DNA of 64,000 nt from Yamagishiella unicocca (taxonomy: Eukaryota; Chlorophyta; Chlorophyceae; Chlamydomonadales; Volvocaceae). The stretch is taken from positions 496,001 through 560,000 of the forward strand of contig BDSL01000049.1 in the NCBI GenBank assembly GCA_003116995.1, written 5' to 3'. Positions 31,476-44,700 of the stretch are shown here, piece by piece. Made by a program: the position numbers and the translations under genes. Below the pieces are notes generated by a model that had not been told where the DNA came from, made no database searches, and saw only the letters and a list, made by a program, of their open reading frames with translations. How positions within the stretch are numbered: position 1 is the first letter of the stretch; each line of letters opens with the position of its first letter.

Positions 31476-34184
31476 TTACAAGGCCTTCGCGGCGGCCATG
31501 GCGCTGCTGGCGGCAGCTGCGATGGCGGCGTCGGATGCGTTGGGCAGGTAGTAGTACTTGCCCTGCGAGGTGGAGGCGGAAAGGCAGGGTCATCGGTCTA
31601 TTTTACTACCTTGCATCCTGACATATATGCTCGCAATGCAATGCTAAGGGTGTAAGAGTGACATCGGGTTGTGCGCGATGATGGCAATCTGGATTCATGA
31701 CAGGCTGCCCCCAGCACGTGGGCAGAACACACAACCCCTGAAAACCGCAACCCTCCGACCTGCGCCGCCTTCGCGATCTCCTCCGCGAAGCCCGTGCTGA
31801 CGAACTTGTTTTCCGTGTCGATGACCAACAGGTTGATACCAGCGGCGGCGGCCTTCTTGGCCATGTCTCGGACCTCGTCCTTGAGCTGCTCGCCAGAGGG
31901 CTTGGGCGCGTCCGGCTTGAGCGCCTCGGGGTCCTCGTTGGACTTGGCCAGGCTCACATTGGCGCGGCCGTCGGTGATGAGCACCATCATCACGCGGCCA
32001 ACCTCGCCGCCCTGCGCTGCCTGGATGCCCACGCGCACCGCAGTGGACAGGCCGTGTGCCAGCGGCGAGCCGCCGCCGCAGGGCAACGAGTCCAGGCGGC
32101 GGCGCGCCATGGCAATCGACTTGGAGGGCGGCAGCAGCACCTCGGCCTTGTCACCGTAGAAGGGCACCAGGCAGACCTGGGGGAACAGGGCACGGCGAGG
32201 ACGGACGGCGAGGACGGCAGGTGAGGACGGCAGGTGAGGACGGCAGGTGAGGAAAACCCGTGTAAGCGGAGTAGAAAGCGGAGTAGGAAACCGTTTGGTA
32301 CACGCGTTTGGAGATGCATGCTGGAGGACTTGGTTGAGGAAACGAGAACCGACGGGAGGGGGGTACACACCACGAGATTGGGAGGGCAGGGCAGTGAAGA
32401 GCAACGAGTTCAAGTGCAAGGTTGTTGGCTGCCTCTTCTGGACCCCGCCGATGGCCTTGCATGCGGGCCCCGGCACCCATCTAGTTTCCACCGTCTCCCA
32501 CTTCGCGGCTCTAAGTCCTCGGTCGGTCCGCCCACCTGGTCACGCGACGTGTACGACTCCGCCAGCAGCCGCATGCAGGCGCCCTTGGCGGCGCTCATGC
32601 GGTTGAGCGCCATGGAGCCACTGGCGTCCACCACGAAGATCACCAGCGCGCCAGCCTGACCGGGGAGGAAGTGAGGAAAGCAGACGGGAGGGGAGGCGGA
32701 GGATTTTGAGGAAGACCCGCGGACGCGAGAAAAAAACGTTTCGAACAGACGTTTTAAGATGCATGCTGGAGAACTGGGGTGAGGATACAAAAGATGAAGG
32801 TCAGGGAGGCGAGGGAGGGGTATGGCGCCGTGAGATAGGTGCCCCTGAAGGAGCTCCAAGCCCCCGTCCCGCCCTGGCCTCGTGAACCTAGGCCCACCAC
32901 CCCTGGCCCTGGACCGCTCTCCGACCCCTGCCGCCCACCTTGCGCGCCAGCTTCTTGGAGCGCATGTCCGGCTTGTCCACGTACACCTTGCGCAGGGTCT
33001 TGCCCTCGGTGATGGCCTGCTGCCGCCGAATCTGCACGCCACCAGCGAGGGGTGGGGTTGAGCGGGTGTCAGGAGGACGCAGTTGGACCTGCTGCGGCCC
33101 CCATCACCAACAGTGCAACTAGTACTGCCCCCAGGCGGCCATGCTTCATGTGCGCTTCAGGCGCCATTCACGGCTGTAGGCGCCATTCACGGCTGTAGGC
33201 GCCATTCACGTCCCGCACTACTCCGGCCCGCATTACCCCGACCCCACCTTTTGGTACGGCGCGGCGGCGCGCAGCGTGGCGTCCACCGCCAGGCGCTTGA
33301 CCTTGTCGCCCTTGGGCAGCATAGGCTTGATGTACCTGGGAGGGGGACGAGAGGCCGCGGACGGAGCAGGAGGCCGCGTCGGAATAACCAGGAGGACTGG
33401 TCGCGGGACAGCAGCGCCCGACCCGCGGGATATGCGAACATGGTACTGAGAGACGTGTGCCGAATTGACCGTGCGTGCTGACGCGGACGGGGGATTGCTG
33501 CGGCTGGCGGCGCTGTGATGCTGGAGGGCTCCTCCCCCTCTCCCTACAATTTTCCACTTGCTTCAAGGGCCCTGTGGATAATTGCCTTTATGCCATAGCT
33601 ACAGTGTCCGCACGCAGGCCTTGCTGCCATACCGTCCGACCCCGCCGCCCGACCCTCTCCCCCTCCATCCTCTCCCCTCCCTGCCCCTCGCGCACCTCCC
33701 GCGGTCGTCCGAGAAGATGAGCGTCTTGGCTCGGCCGCTGCGGCCCTGCGCGCGCTGCTGCTGCTGCGCAAACATGAGGATGGAGGGATCCATGATGACG
33801 CCCTCAGACTCGAACATGAACTCCTGAGGGACCTGCGAGGCGGGGACGTGGGCGAGATGAGGAGGAGACGCCGAGGGGAAGATGCCGAGGGGGAGACGCC
33901 GAGGGGAAGATGCCGAGGGGAAGATGCCAAGGGGGAGGTGAGGGGACGGCTTGCCCTGTCCGCTCCCCAGGAGCAAAGTGGGCGAGCCACGAGCACGTCA
34001 ACGTCCCGGACTGCGGCAGCAGCTCACCTCCGGCTGCTCCTGCTTGTCCTCCTCCTCCTTCTCCTCCTCCTTCTCCTCCTCCTTCTCGTCCTGGTCCTCC
34101 TCCTCCATGTTGTCCTGCAGGGAGGCCGCGGCGGAGGGGCGGGGGGCCACACCCGTGTTAACACAACAGGACACCCCGGAGAGT

Positions 34185-34215
<31 letters not shown>

Positions 34216-37200
34216 TCCACACACATCACGCGCACACGCATACACGCAAATAGACGTGCGGGACCGAAGGTATCGGTAGTGGTGGCAGTGGTGGGGGATG
34301 GCGCCGACAAGGCTGGCGGGCTACATGGGGCCAGGAAGCATTAGTGCTGGTGGTAGGGTGCTAATGATGTGGCGTGATGCGTGATGCGTCTGATGTGGCT
34401 GTGCAGAGACGGATTCGAGTGCACATAGCCTGGGCCATACCTGCGGCGGCGGCGGCGGCGGGGGAGGCGGCGGCGGCGGCTGCTCGTCTTCCGGCGGCTG
34501 GTCCAGGATGGTGGCTCGCGGCACGATGACCAGTTGCACCGCCTGGCGCAGGTCGTCCTTGTTCACCTTCTCGCGGCCCTCCAGCGCGGCGCAGGCCTTG
34601 GCGACCTGGGGTTGGGGGAGAGAGTTAGGGCGCCGGGTAGGGAGGGCGCAGGAAGGTAAATGCAAACTAGGATAAAAGGAAGGGGTACCCGGATAGTGCA
34701 CAGCTGGTGGTGTTGAGCCACCCCGCCACCCTGCTCCCTTCAATGACAACACCACCACCGTTCACGCATGATGGGCGGCCTGTCCCCGGGCCACTCCCCG
34801 CTCCTCCCACGGCCTCAAACGCTCGCTCCTCCCCTCCCGCTCCCCTCCCGAACCTCCTCCCCCCTTCCCGCTTCCCCTCCTCCCCTTCCGCTCCTCCTCC
34901 CGCCCCTTCCGCTCCTCCTCCCGCCCCTCCCGCTCCTCCTCCCGCCCCTCCCGCTCCTCCTCCCGCCCCTCCCGCTCCTCCTCCCGCCCCTCCCGCTCCT
35001 CCTCCCGCCCCTCCCGCTCCTCCTCCCGCCCTCCCGCTCCTCCTCCCGCCCCTCCCGCTCCTCCTCCCCCCTCCCGCTCCTCCTTCCCCCCTTCCCGCTC
35101 CTCCTTCCCCCCTTCCCGCTCCTCCTCCCGCCCTTCCCGCTCCTCCTCCCCCCTTCCCGCTCCTCCTCCCGCGCTTCCCGCTCCTCCTCCCCCCCTTCCC
35201 GCTCCTCCTTCCCCCTTCCCGCTCCTCCTTCCCCCCTTCCCGCTCCTCCTCCCGCCCTTCCCGCTCCTCCTCCCCCCCTTCCCGCTCCTCCTCCCCTTCC
35301 CGCTCTTCCTCCTTCCCTTCCCGCTCCTCCTCCCGCCCTTCCCGAACCTCCTCCCGCCCGGCTCACCTTGACCGCGTACAGCTCGGCACGGTGTCCCTGC
35401 ACGCCCCCGCGGCGGGCCTCCTCCACCAGGTACGTCACCTGGTGGGGGGACACACGGCAGCGGCATCGAGTCAGGATGCATGCAAGGCCCATGAGATGAT
35501 GCTCGGGCCGGGGCCATCACGCTATCACGCTTAAGTCCAGGTTCGGCTCGACCAACCCAGCTCGATCTGCCCAACACCCACCTGCTCCGGCGCCACGACC
35601 ACCTCCTTCAGGTACTCGCGGGCCAGGATGACCTGAGGAGCGAGAGAGAGGAGCAAGAGAGGGACAGAGGGAGAGGGACAGAGAGATTGGGGAGAGGGAG
35701 AGAGCGGGTGGGCGAGAGGGAGAGAATGGGGGGGAATGGGGGAGAGGGGGAGCATGGGGGCGGGCGGGGGCTGGGGTGAATCCGAGCAGCGTGCGAGAGT
35801 TCTTGGCCACCCCGCTCCTGACTTGCAGCCGCACACCCCGAGTTGGATGGACTCGTCATGGAGCGGGGGGGGCCCGTTGGTAAACCACATCGCCTGAGAG
35901 AGGCGCGTATTGATAGAAGCGTGTGTATTGATTGAAGCGCGCATATTGTACACGTACTCGTGCCCCACCAGCACTGCCCCAAGGCCCCCGGCTACCGGCC
36001 CACTGACCCACCGAGGTGCGGAGCGCGTCAGTGAGCTCCGTCGTTTCGTCAATGGTGTCCTGTGGATCCAGGGAGGGAAGGGAGGGGCTTACAGTCAAGA
36101 GGCAGGGGCGAGGGGCCAGTGTGTCCAGGCTGGCAGGGGTCGATGCTGACTGTTGCAGCTGTGCGCGGGGTCGCCTCTCCTCGTCGCTCCCGTTACCCCG
36201 CTCGTGTCGAGCCCCCCGCCCTCCTCCGTCCCTCCCGTTCACTCCCCGCCCTCCCCTTCACTCCCCGTCCTCCTCCGTCCCACCCCCTCACTCCCCGCCC
36301 TCCTCCGTCCCTCCCGCTCACTCCCCGCCCTCCTCCGTCCCTCCCCCTCACTCCCTGCCCTCCGTACCTGCGGCTTGTCCTGGAAACGCATGGCCGCGTC
36401 GATGGCCTTGACGCGGTCGCCTGTGGTTGACGGCACATCCGCGGACAGCGTGATGGCGATGCGGTCCAGCAGGTGCTCGCGGAGGGCGCCCTCCTCGGGG
36501 TTGTACGTCGCAATCAGCAGCGGCCGGCAGCTGGGGAGACGCGGCAGGTGGCAAGAGTGAAGGGAGGGCAGGGGAGGGGAGGGCAAGGGTCGGTACTACA
36601 TTTTAACGATCGGGGGAGGGGTGCGTGGTCGCGTGCCGAACCAGAGCTACCTGCACGTCCAGACTCCTACAGTCTATCGAGCCCAATACGGGGCGATGAA
36701 CGCGAAGCAAAGCTTCATGGCTGGCAACCCAACCTCCTCCTTCCCCTTCTTCCCCTCCCCACTTCCCCGTACACGGACTTTCCTCGCAACCCCTCCCCTC
36801 TCCGTTCCGTCCCCTGCCCGCCGCCCCGCTGCCCGGCTGCTCGCCGCCGCGCTGCTCCACTCACGGGTGCGAGATTGAGATGCCCTCCCGCTCTACCACG
36901 TTGACGCCGTCAGACAGGATGGACAGCAGCAGGTTGGCGATGCCGTCGTCCAGCAGGTTGATCTCGTCCACGTACAGGATGCCGCGGTGGGCCTCAGCCA
37001 GGAGCCCGGGCTGGAACACGGTGCGGCCCTCCTGTGGGGATCAAGGGGAAGGGGGGGAGAGGAAGACCCGTGGATGCGAGAAAAACCGTTTAGAACCGTT
37101 TCAGCTTTCAGGGGGAGGGAAGGGGGTGAGAGGAAGCCCATCGGTCGACACCGAAAAGTGAAACCGGTTCAGGGGAGGGGGAGGGAGAGGGTTGGGGTGC

Positions 37201-39774
37201 TTGCTTGCGACGCAGCTGAGGGGTGCGTGGAAGCGCTGAGCGCAGAGCTGGGCATGCGCGCGTGGCTTTCAGCCGCCGTGATGCTGCCACCTGCCGTGTA
37301 GCACTGTTGTCAGGTCATAGGCGTGGCACTGGTGGCGTGGCACCGATCGCCAGTCACGTTCACAGTGATAGAACCCCGGGCCGTCCCCGGCTCCCAGGCG
37401 CCAGAACCCACGCCCGCACCCACACCGCCCCCCACGCTGACCCCACGATGCAACCCAGGACGCCGCAGCCGCCATTGTTTCCCCCGTGATCTGATGCAAC
37501 GTGGCTTTAGTGGATGCCGGGTTGCTGTGCTGATGGGCGCGTAAAAACAACCAAACAACGAACCATGCGCTTCATGCATGGTGGGTCGTATCGACATCCG
37601 GTCCGCCTCCAAGCCCTCAGTGCAAGTGTCTGTCCGCTCCGGTCCGCCAACACGTGGCGGCCCCTAGGAATAGCGTATATATTTGGTTGGCATCACAGGG
37701 CTTGGGCATGTGCGGTGCTGTGCCGGTCACTTCACTTGCTGTGCTGGTCACTTCACTTGCTGTGCTGGTCACTTCACTCGCTGTCGGGCGGGCGCCAGCG
37801 GCCCCTCTGCGATCCCCCATGCAGGTATCCAGGGCGTCTTCTCCCCTTGCGAAGCAATTCAGCCACCCATCCCCGCGTCCGCGCTCGCCATATACGATGG
37901 CCGTGTTTGGGCAGATTCATCGACAGACCTCCCAGCTGTCGCACGCCGCCGCCCCTCCCTGCAGGCTCCTGCCCGAAGGCCCCCTCCCTGCAGGCTCCCG
38001 CCCGAAGGCCCCTCCCTACCTTCATTGACGCCTCAATGTCCACAGTGCCAACCAGGCGGTCCTCAGTGACTCCCAGCGGGATCTGTACGAACGGCGCGGA
38101 GCGCATCTTTGTCTTGACCGGACCGTCACCGAACTTGTCGGCCAGGCCAGCCTGTGCGGGGGAGGGCAGAGGGGGGATCAGCGCAGGCTTGCAACCTCCC
38201 AGGTCTCGGCCGCCAAACCATCACACGTCAAGCCACCCCCTCGCCAAGCCATATCCTAGTACGGACACTGCCCTGCCGACTGTACGGGCTCCCCTCCCAG
38301 GCCCTGCGCAGTCTGCCGTACACGCACGCTGTCGCAGCCCTCCACCCAACATCGACCTGCCACCCCGCCTCGCTGCACACCCTCGCCTCCGCCCTCGCGA
38401 GCTTATGGCTCAATCGTATGTCAAGAACATGCCTCGGCCAACATCCCATGGCCAACATGGCTCGGCCAACAGTCTCGAGATGCATGCGAGTGGTGATGCG
38501 GCTGGGTTGGCATCAGAAAGCACTGAGGATACCCTACAACACATGGATCTGCCGTGTATGGTAGCAGGGCCAACCCGCGCATTGCTCCACTGCATCCAAC
38601 AGCGATCAGCCTAACCCCTGTATGCAGGTTGCCTTTTTCGGTCCCTGGTTGAGAAGCCACCGCGTACACATGCTGCACGTAAAGCTGCCCACGTGCTGCA
38701 AGTGCTTTGCAATGAAAGCGGTAGCGTGCGCCGCTCGTTGACTCACAACCCATATCGCGAAAACCGGGATTCATGAACCCGGAGGGCGATTAACGTGTAG
38801 GCAGTCAGGACCGAGTCTTGATCCAGATCCTGCAGAAGAATGTAATGGCTGACCCCGGCCCCGCTGGACGCCGCAGAACTGCGTGACTCCGCGTACCGTA
38901 TGGCACTTTGCCTGCCTGGCACCAGGACGCCCCCAAGCTCATGATCGCCCCTCGTTCTGACCCCGCCCCTCCAGCCCACGATCCGCCCACCTCCCAGGAG
39001 CGCGTGTCCTCGGGGTCCGCGTTGCAGATGCTGCCATCCACCACTTCGATGGGCGGCAGCAGCGCGTGCAGACCGCGAGCCATGATCGACTTGGCGGTAC
39101 CGCGGCGACCGGCGATGGCAACGCCACCCAGGCCGGTGTCTACGGCGCCCAGAAGTAGCGCCTGCTTGATGTTGTCCTGGCCCACCACAGCGGCCAGGGG
39201 GTAGGAACGTGCCAATCGCATCGAGACCTCGCCGCCGTCGAAGCCCACGGCTTCCGCGTCAACCACTTGCATGGCTGCATATGTGTTCAGAGGAAGCCAT
39301 AAAAAAGGCGGGACGGGAAATGGGTTGGTGGGGACGCAGCTAAAACGACGCCATATCGCAGTTCGTTGCGCGCGGGTTGGGTTAGCAGATCTCTAACACT
39401 AGGTACAAATTAAGATTAACGATGTTCTCCAACACCATTCAAACCGGCGGCCACGGTGCCGAAGGGCTGCGGTCGGCCCGAATGACACGGCGAAAGCAAG
39501 TTACAGCATCCTTTGTGCGCTGCCAGATCCAACCTGCCCAATTGCGAGTATGGTACCTTCTGAAGGGTATGGCATTGCCCGTCTTACCGCGGAGCTCGGC
39601 AGCTGTAAGCTCTGCGACGGCGTTGCAAACGAGCCGCTGCTGGCGGTGGACGCTTGGCATCTTCACAGGGCGGCAAGGTTGAGCAACCTTTGCGCCGCTG
39701 AACGCTTTACGAACATTGCGCCTCCTGCTGGCATGCGAGGTGCTCGGCACCGCGACCTCGGTGCAAAGCTTCAT
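31476..39774 (-). CDS. CHLD: Magnesium chelatase subunit D, plastid (CHLD)
   Basis: Sixteen exons in phase: 39774-39588, 39274-38991, 38151-38020, 37031-36865, 36530-36368, 36059-36012, 35632-35582, 35438-35367, 34605-34441, 34114-34028, 33832-33696, 33335-33248, 33031-32939, 32655-32536, 32176-31760 and 31562-31476, giving 765 residues. With CHLI and CHLH it inserts Mg into protoporphyrin IX, the first committed step to chlorophyll. Exon 1 is a Ser/Arg-rich chloroplast transit peptide ([19 protein letters not shown]). The AAA+ part has [20 protein letters not shown], a degenerate Walker A GRRGTAKS (118-125) and [21 protein letters not shown] polyproline run (411-422) and an acidic Glu-rich exon (424-452) form the linker. 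The integrin-I domain has MIDAS motif DASGSM (568-573) and [12 protein letters not shown]. It ends [18 protein letters not shown]. The degenerate Walker A is normal for D subunits. Confidence 0.97.
32248..32325 (+). repeat. Dispersed intronic element copy, CHLD intron 14
   Basis: GAGGAAAACCCGTGTAAGCG, a GGAGTAG duplication, AACCGTTTGG and GAGATGCATGCTGGAG occur in the same order as the copies at 13337 and 32708. It is antisense to CHLD. Confidence 0.75.
32708..32772 (+). repeat. Dispersed intronic element copy, CHLD intron 13
   Basis: GAGGAAGACCCGCGGACGCG, then an A-run, CGTTTCGAACAGACGTTTT and AGATGCATGCTGGAG. This is the closest match to the 13337-13402 copy over its whole length. It is antisense to CHLD. 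Confidence 0.8.
33159..33212. repeat. Tandem GGCGCCATTCACGGCTGTA repeat, CHLD intron 12
   Basis: Two complete copies and one partial copy of a 19-bp unit inside intron 12. Confidence 0.85.
34189..34216. repeat. (CA)n microsatellite, CHLD intron 9
   Basis: An uninterrupted dinucleotide CA run of about 13 units within an A/C-rich stretch. Confidence 0.9.
34850..35345. repeat. ~500-bp CCTCCCGCTCCT array filling CHLD intron 8
   Basis: Pyrimidine-only tandem array of CTCCTCCCGCCCCTCCCG and related units, occupying most of intron 8 between 34606 and 35366. It produces long spurious frames in several phases on both strands. Confidence 0.95.
36170..36362. repeat. CTCCGTCCCTCCCGCTCACT array in CHLD intron 5
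   Basis: A pyrimidine-rich unit of about 30 bp (CCCCGCCCTCCTCCGTCCCT plus CCCGCTCACT) repeated about five times, immediately on the donor side of intron 5. Confidence 0.9.
37058..37112 (+). repeat. Dispersed intronic element copy, CHLD intron 3
   Basis: GAGGAAGACCCGTGGATGCG, A-run and CCGTTTAGAACCGTTTCAG match the first two-thirds of the copy at 13337-13402. It is antisense to CHLD. Confidence 0.8.
37725..37790. repeat. Tandem GTGCTGGTCACTTCACTTGCT repeat, CHLD intron 3
   Basis: Three near-identical 21-bp copies inside intron 3. Confidence 0.88.
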
Positions 39775-41755
39775 TTTTCCAACCCGATGTCCTATCCGTG
39801 GACACCCAGTCCCTTTAACCGAATATAATAATTTCCTCTAGTAAAAGCCAACGGATCTAGGCAGGGTAAACGCAGTAAGGAATTCACACGACCAAGCAGC
39901 CTGGCTGCGGCCGTGAGTGCAGCTTCCAGTAGAGCTTTACACAACAAAAGCCTAGACCACTGGCTGCTTGTGTTGGAATGGGCGATGGGGTGCACTGACA
40001 CGATGTGAGATGAATCCATGCCGTGGGCCTTATCCTGGCAATTTTATGATATCTTTCTGGCGCTCTTCATTTGGAAAAACATTTAGAGATTTCAAAACAA
40101 TTCTGCTTGCACGTTACCAACACCTTTGGCCTGGAAAGGGAGGAGGCCTTGACGGTTGGACGTTCTGCTCCGGATGACCGCAAAGGACATACCCAAGCAA
40201 CCAAAACATAACTTGATAGATTAATATGTACAAGTTATACATATTACATATCTTACGGGCGTTCACGTCGATTACACGGTTGCGTGTATGTGCAAAGAAG
40301 GGCCCGACCGCGATCCAGGTCTAGGGTATGAGGATGGTCACAGCTATATGTCAATACAAGGGGCAACCAGCCGTGGGGACGGCCTCCTGCCCACCTCGCA
40401 GGTCTGCCGGCGTACATATCCTCATGTTTCCTCACTGCCATAATCGCTTCCCATCAGTCCCTCCGTGACACCCCTAGGTTCGGGGTCTGAAGGTCGCCGT
40501 GCCGAAGCCAGTTTGCGCCTGATGGCACGTGATGGTACGTGCGCGCTTACCTGCCGTACCCAAAAGCCCTATGTGATACCAAGCAGCAGTGGAGGCACCC
40601 AGACGACGACAACTTCTCTCGCCGGTCCAGAACTTGGTTTGAATGGTGTTGGAGGACATCGTTAATCATAATTTGTCAATTCCGCGCTCTCCGTGCCCCG
40701 CGAGTGTCGTGCACTCCCACCATACCTTCAGCCGGCTTACATCGCAGTGACCACCTTGCCGGCTTGACGGGTGATGGAACACGGTTTGCGGTGTTATGGC
40801 GCCGCCGACGTCCAGGACACCGCAAACCCGAGGCAAGTATGCCAAAAAGTACAGAACTGGCAGAGAAGGACGCGGATGGGCTTACTGATGGAGCCCAGGA
40901 CCCATGCCACCAAGTGAGCTTGGCCAGCGGAAATGAGGTCTGATTAACGTGGCCAATCCCCTCGTTGGTATGGTAGGGCTCCTGGACCTATTCAGCATCC
41001 GTGGAGGTTCACTCGCTAGGCGTGGACCGCGGGAACCATCCGCAGAGAGTGGCATCCGCTTCGTATCCGCAGCTGATGTCCGTGGTCTGTGAGCCGTAGA
41101 TGCAGGCTGTGGATCAGCTTGTAACAGCCACGTGGGGATACGCAACTATGCGTGGCCGGCAGACTTTGGCCGGCATGGGCCGGCTGCAGAGGGCCGACGT
41201 GATGGTGCATGACTCATCCGCGGTGCAAGGCGTTGCGAGCTGCGTGCACCGTCTCGCTCACAAATGCGATGGACCATGCAGAGCAGGCGCAGGCATAGTG
41301 CGTCGCACCGGTTATGGGGGCCAACCTGGGACATCCAGGCGGGCGAGCACGTCTTTATGGTGTCCGCGAGCCTGTGCGAGCGATCAAGCCGCCTGAACCC
41401 TCCTGAACAAGCCCTCGGAAGCACACGAGTATAAAGTGGATATTAGCGCATTGATTTCGAAGCCGCGTTGTACTATTAGCGATCGTGTTAATGACATAAT
41501 GGCGAGGGGGTTGAAGGTTAGGGTACTTCCCGCGGAACCTCAGGGGAAGCCACGACAGTAATACTAATGGATTCCAGGCGAGCGATGTTGATGCCAGCAC
41601 AAGTTGGAGGGACAAAAACGTGTGTTGCTATTACCACTCTTTACAACTAAACCTTTTCCATTAATCATTCGTGACTGAGGGTGAAGTAGGCCTTGGATTG
41701 GTACCATTGTGTACGTTGAGTTTCCGTCTCCCGCAAATTGTAACTCAAGGAGCCA
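39775..41755. other. Divergent spacer between CHLD and the GH10 gene
   Basis: An AT-richer spacer of about 2 kb carrying both promoters. Short frames (60-135 residues) on both strands have no recognisable domain. No repeats of note. Confidence 0.5.
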
Positions 41756-44700
41756 ATGTCGAGAGAAACTGTTCATCCCATCGGTCGATTTGGGCCGGTT
41801 TCATATGCAGCCGCCCTGCTCGTCCTGCTCGCCTTGTTTGTTGAACGGGCGCATTCACAACAGACCACCGTCTATTCTACAAGCTGGGAACCGGGAACCG
41901 TAATTGCGGGAGAATGGAGAACGCTAGTGCGGGACTGGGCCTGCCCCTGCCCGACCGCGTCCTTTAACTTTGAGAGCGCCTCTGCCGCGAGGAACGGCAG
42001 CGTTGGCGTCGAGGTGACCATTTCAGTGCCATCAAATGAGGGCTGGCACGTGCAACTCCAGTCTCAAGTATTCAACTTTTCATCCGCCACGCTTTACACC
42101 GCTTGTTTCTGGGTGCGCTCCAGCATAGCAGCTGGCGTTAATGTGCCCATGAACCTCATCGAGTTCGCCGGCTACAAATGGACTACGGGAAGCGTTATCT
42201 TGGTGCGTGGAGGCAGACTCGGGTCGAGGAGCGTGTCCGGGTTTTTGACTGACCCACACTAAGGGCCCCTGGCTGAGGACGCGGCTCATCCATAGGGCAA
42301 AGCGCAGCTCGTATAGGCCTCCAAGCGACTTTCCCCGCACACACGACGTCGACTGGTGGGCATCCCTTGCCGGATCGTCGTATCTGGGGTTCCGCTCCCT
42401 TCCACCTAGCGCGCCTTTGCGGGGTGCCTGCGGACGTAGCCGCGCGTGCCGTCCATCTGGTTGACCACCAGACGGTACCTCCACATTCCAACTGCACCGG
42501 TGCCGATCGGGACGTCATCCCATGGTACTGCTAACCCACTCAGGCGACCACGGACTGGCGCCAAGTTTGCATCAGGGATTTCAGCCCTCCAGCTGCCGTG
42601 GGTTCTTCGACCTACTATTTTGTGCTCGACCTTGGCCTCATCACCGGTGCCGTACAAGTGGACGACTTCACCCTGACCTCAAAGCCCAGCACCGCGGCTG
42701 AGGACTTGCTGTACGTCAACTCCACGAATGTGGAGAAACGGATCCAGGCGCACCGAAAGGGCACGTTTCAACTCACATTTGTCAACAGGCTGACCAACAA
42801 GGTCAGCAGCGAGGGTAGTAGTAACTGTCATGTTTCAAGTGGGGATTTGTCCTTTTTGTCCAAACTCAGGCACCGGTGCTTGTAAGCAGCGGTTTTGGGG
42901 CAGTAGGGTTCGACCGCCTTATACATTACCAAACATTCTAGATATCAGTCTTGTTAGCAGTAACTACCACATTAATCGCCTCGACGGTCTGTCCTTTGTC
43001 CATCATTACTTGGTACGACCATGCCAACAGGTCATGGGTGGCAGCAAGTTGGGGTCGCTGAAGCTGCGCCTGGCGAGGCACGACTTCCCCTTCGGCACGG
43101 CGATGGAGTGGGATGGGGTGCCTTCCAACCGACTCAACTGGTACCTGTCAACCGTTAAAAAACACTTCAACGCATTAGTGCCAGAATGGTCGTTCAAGTG
43201 GCCGGTGAGCGTCAACTATGGAACACGATAAAACGCCCTTGCATTTTTCTGACGAGCGCAAACTCACATAGGGCTGCATATATCCAACAACTGTGTGTGA
43301 CAGAGAACAGTAGCAGCAGATCCAGAAGTGAATCCGTCGATGTGCGAACAGGTTGCGTGTATGAACAGGTTGCGTGTATTCGCAGCCTCGGATGCCACCA
43401 CCACTTGCTCAGCCTGCAGCCGCACCCCCTCTGGCAACTGCCTGCTCGTCCCCACGTTGCCATACGCAGTCCTACGAGCCGGTCCAGGGGCAGTACCAGG
43501 CTCGTCGTGACTACCTGATGCGAAACCACGTCAACTTCTCGATCACCAACGACTTCGTTCTAACGCGCGGCCACACCCTGGAGTGGTGCGGCGCTCACGC
43601 TTGTGCCTGCCTGTGGGCCAGTTTTGGCTGGTTGCTTGGGCTGGTTCTTTGGGCCGGTTATTGGCGGGGTCGGTTCCTCTGATCAGCGCAACGCTGGACG
43701 GAAGTGCGGCTGGGCACCTGCCGCGCCCAGCTACTAACGTGCCTGTCGGGACGCGAGTTGCCAGGGTGCCGTTGCTGAGCGTTGGATACTGAAGCCTGGG
43801 GGACAGGATGGCCGCTAGGAAATGCGCGTGGTTTGAACTGTCTCTGACGGTGCATCGGCCTGCGAGCCCACCCGGGCAGCGCACGACGCTGATGCCGCTC
43901 TTTGCGTTGCACCCTTGCAGGCCGACAGCGGCCTGGGGCTTCCCAAATCACTGGTCACGACAGGTACGACGGCGAGCGTCTGACTCAGCCGCGTGACCAT
44001 ACCGATAGCCCAACTCTCCACGGCCGCGCGCGCTGGCGTGCGTTATGGAAACCGTGCGGCAGCAACCGTACAACCTACCTGTCCCCACCTCGCTCCGTTC
44101 GTGCAGAATGGCTGCGACAATTACCGGTCCTACTTGTACGACCGCATCACACGCGAGGTCACGGCGTTCAAGTACGTACACCTGCATTGCTGCGCTGCGC
44201 TGTGCCCTGTGATGCAATTGAGCAGAAGGCCTGAGCACATTTGAGCATAAGGCCTGAGCACAGGGGCATGTTAAGAACCAGCGAGTCGGCCCAATCCAAT
44301 CGAACACCTGCTCTGCGCACAGCGGCTGCGGATGTGAAGCTTAGTTAGGAGTTAGGAGTGCCGAAGACATGTCATCGAAACCCGCTGCTTGACGTGATAG
44401 CCCACTCAGGCAGACAGCAAGGTTCCGGCTGCTGCCAGCGTGTGCAAACTGTATCCCGCAGCCGTCAACTGGTAACACACGAGCCTGCCCGCCAGTATTC
44501 TGCGCAACCCTAAATCACCAGGGCTGAAGTGCGACAGGTGGTTTTATGCTTGACATCCGCTACGGCATCACCCCCCGAAACTGGTCACCTTGCACTTTGT
44601 TCTCTTCTCACGACCACACGGCACCGACCTCGTCCATCCCCAGGGGCAAGTTCCAGTCGTACGACGTTTTTAACGAGGTCGTCCATGAGCTCCAGTTCAT

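Noticed and set aside
31598..32491. Minus-strand 297-residue frame as a separate gene
   Set aside because: It is CHLD exon 15 extended into the flanking introns; splice sites at 32177 and 31759 bound the real exon.
34707..35577. Several 225-275 residue frames on both strands, Pro/Leu/Ser- or Gly/Arg/Glu-rich
   Set aside because: All are translations of the CCTCCCGCTCCT array in CHLD intron 8; exons 8 and 9 on either side splice over it in phase.
37514..38614. Plus-strand 366-residue frame
   Set aside because: It is antisense across CHLD exon 3 and its flanking introns, with no domain and no codon bias.
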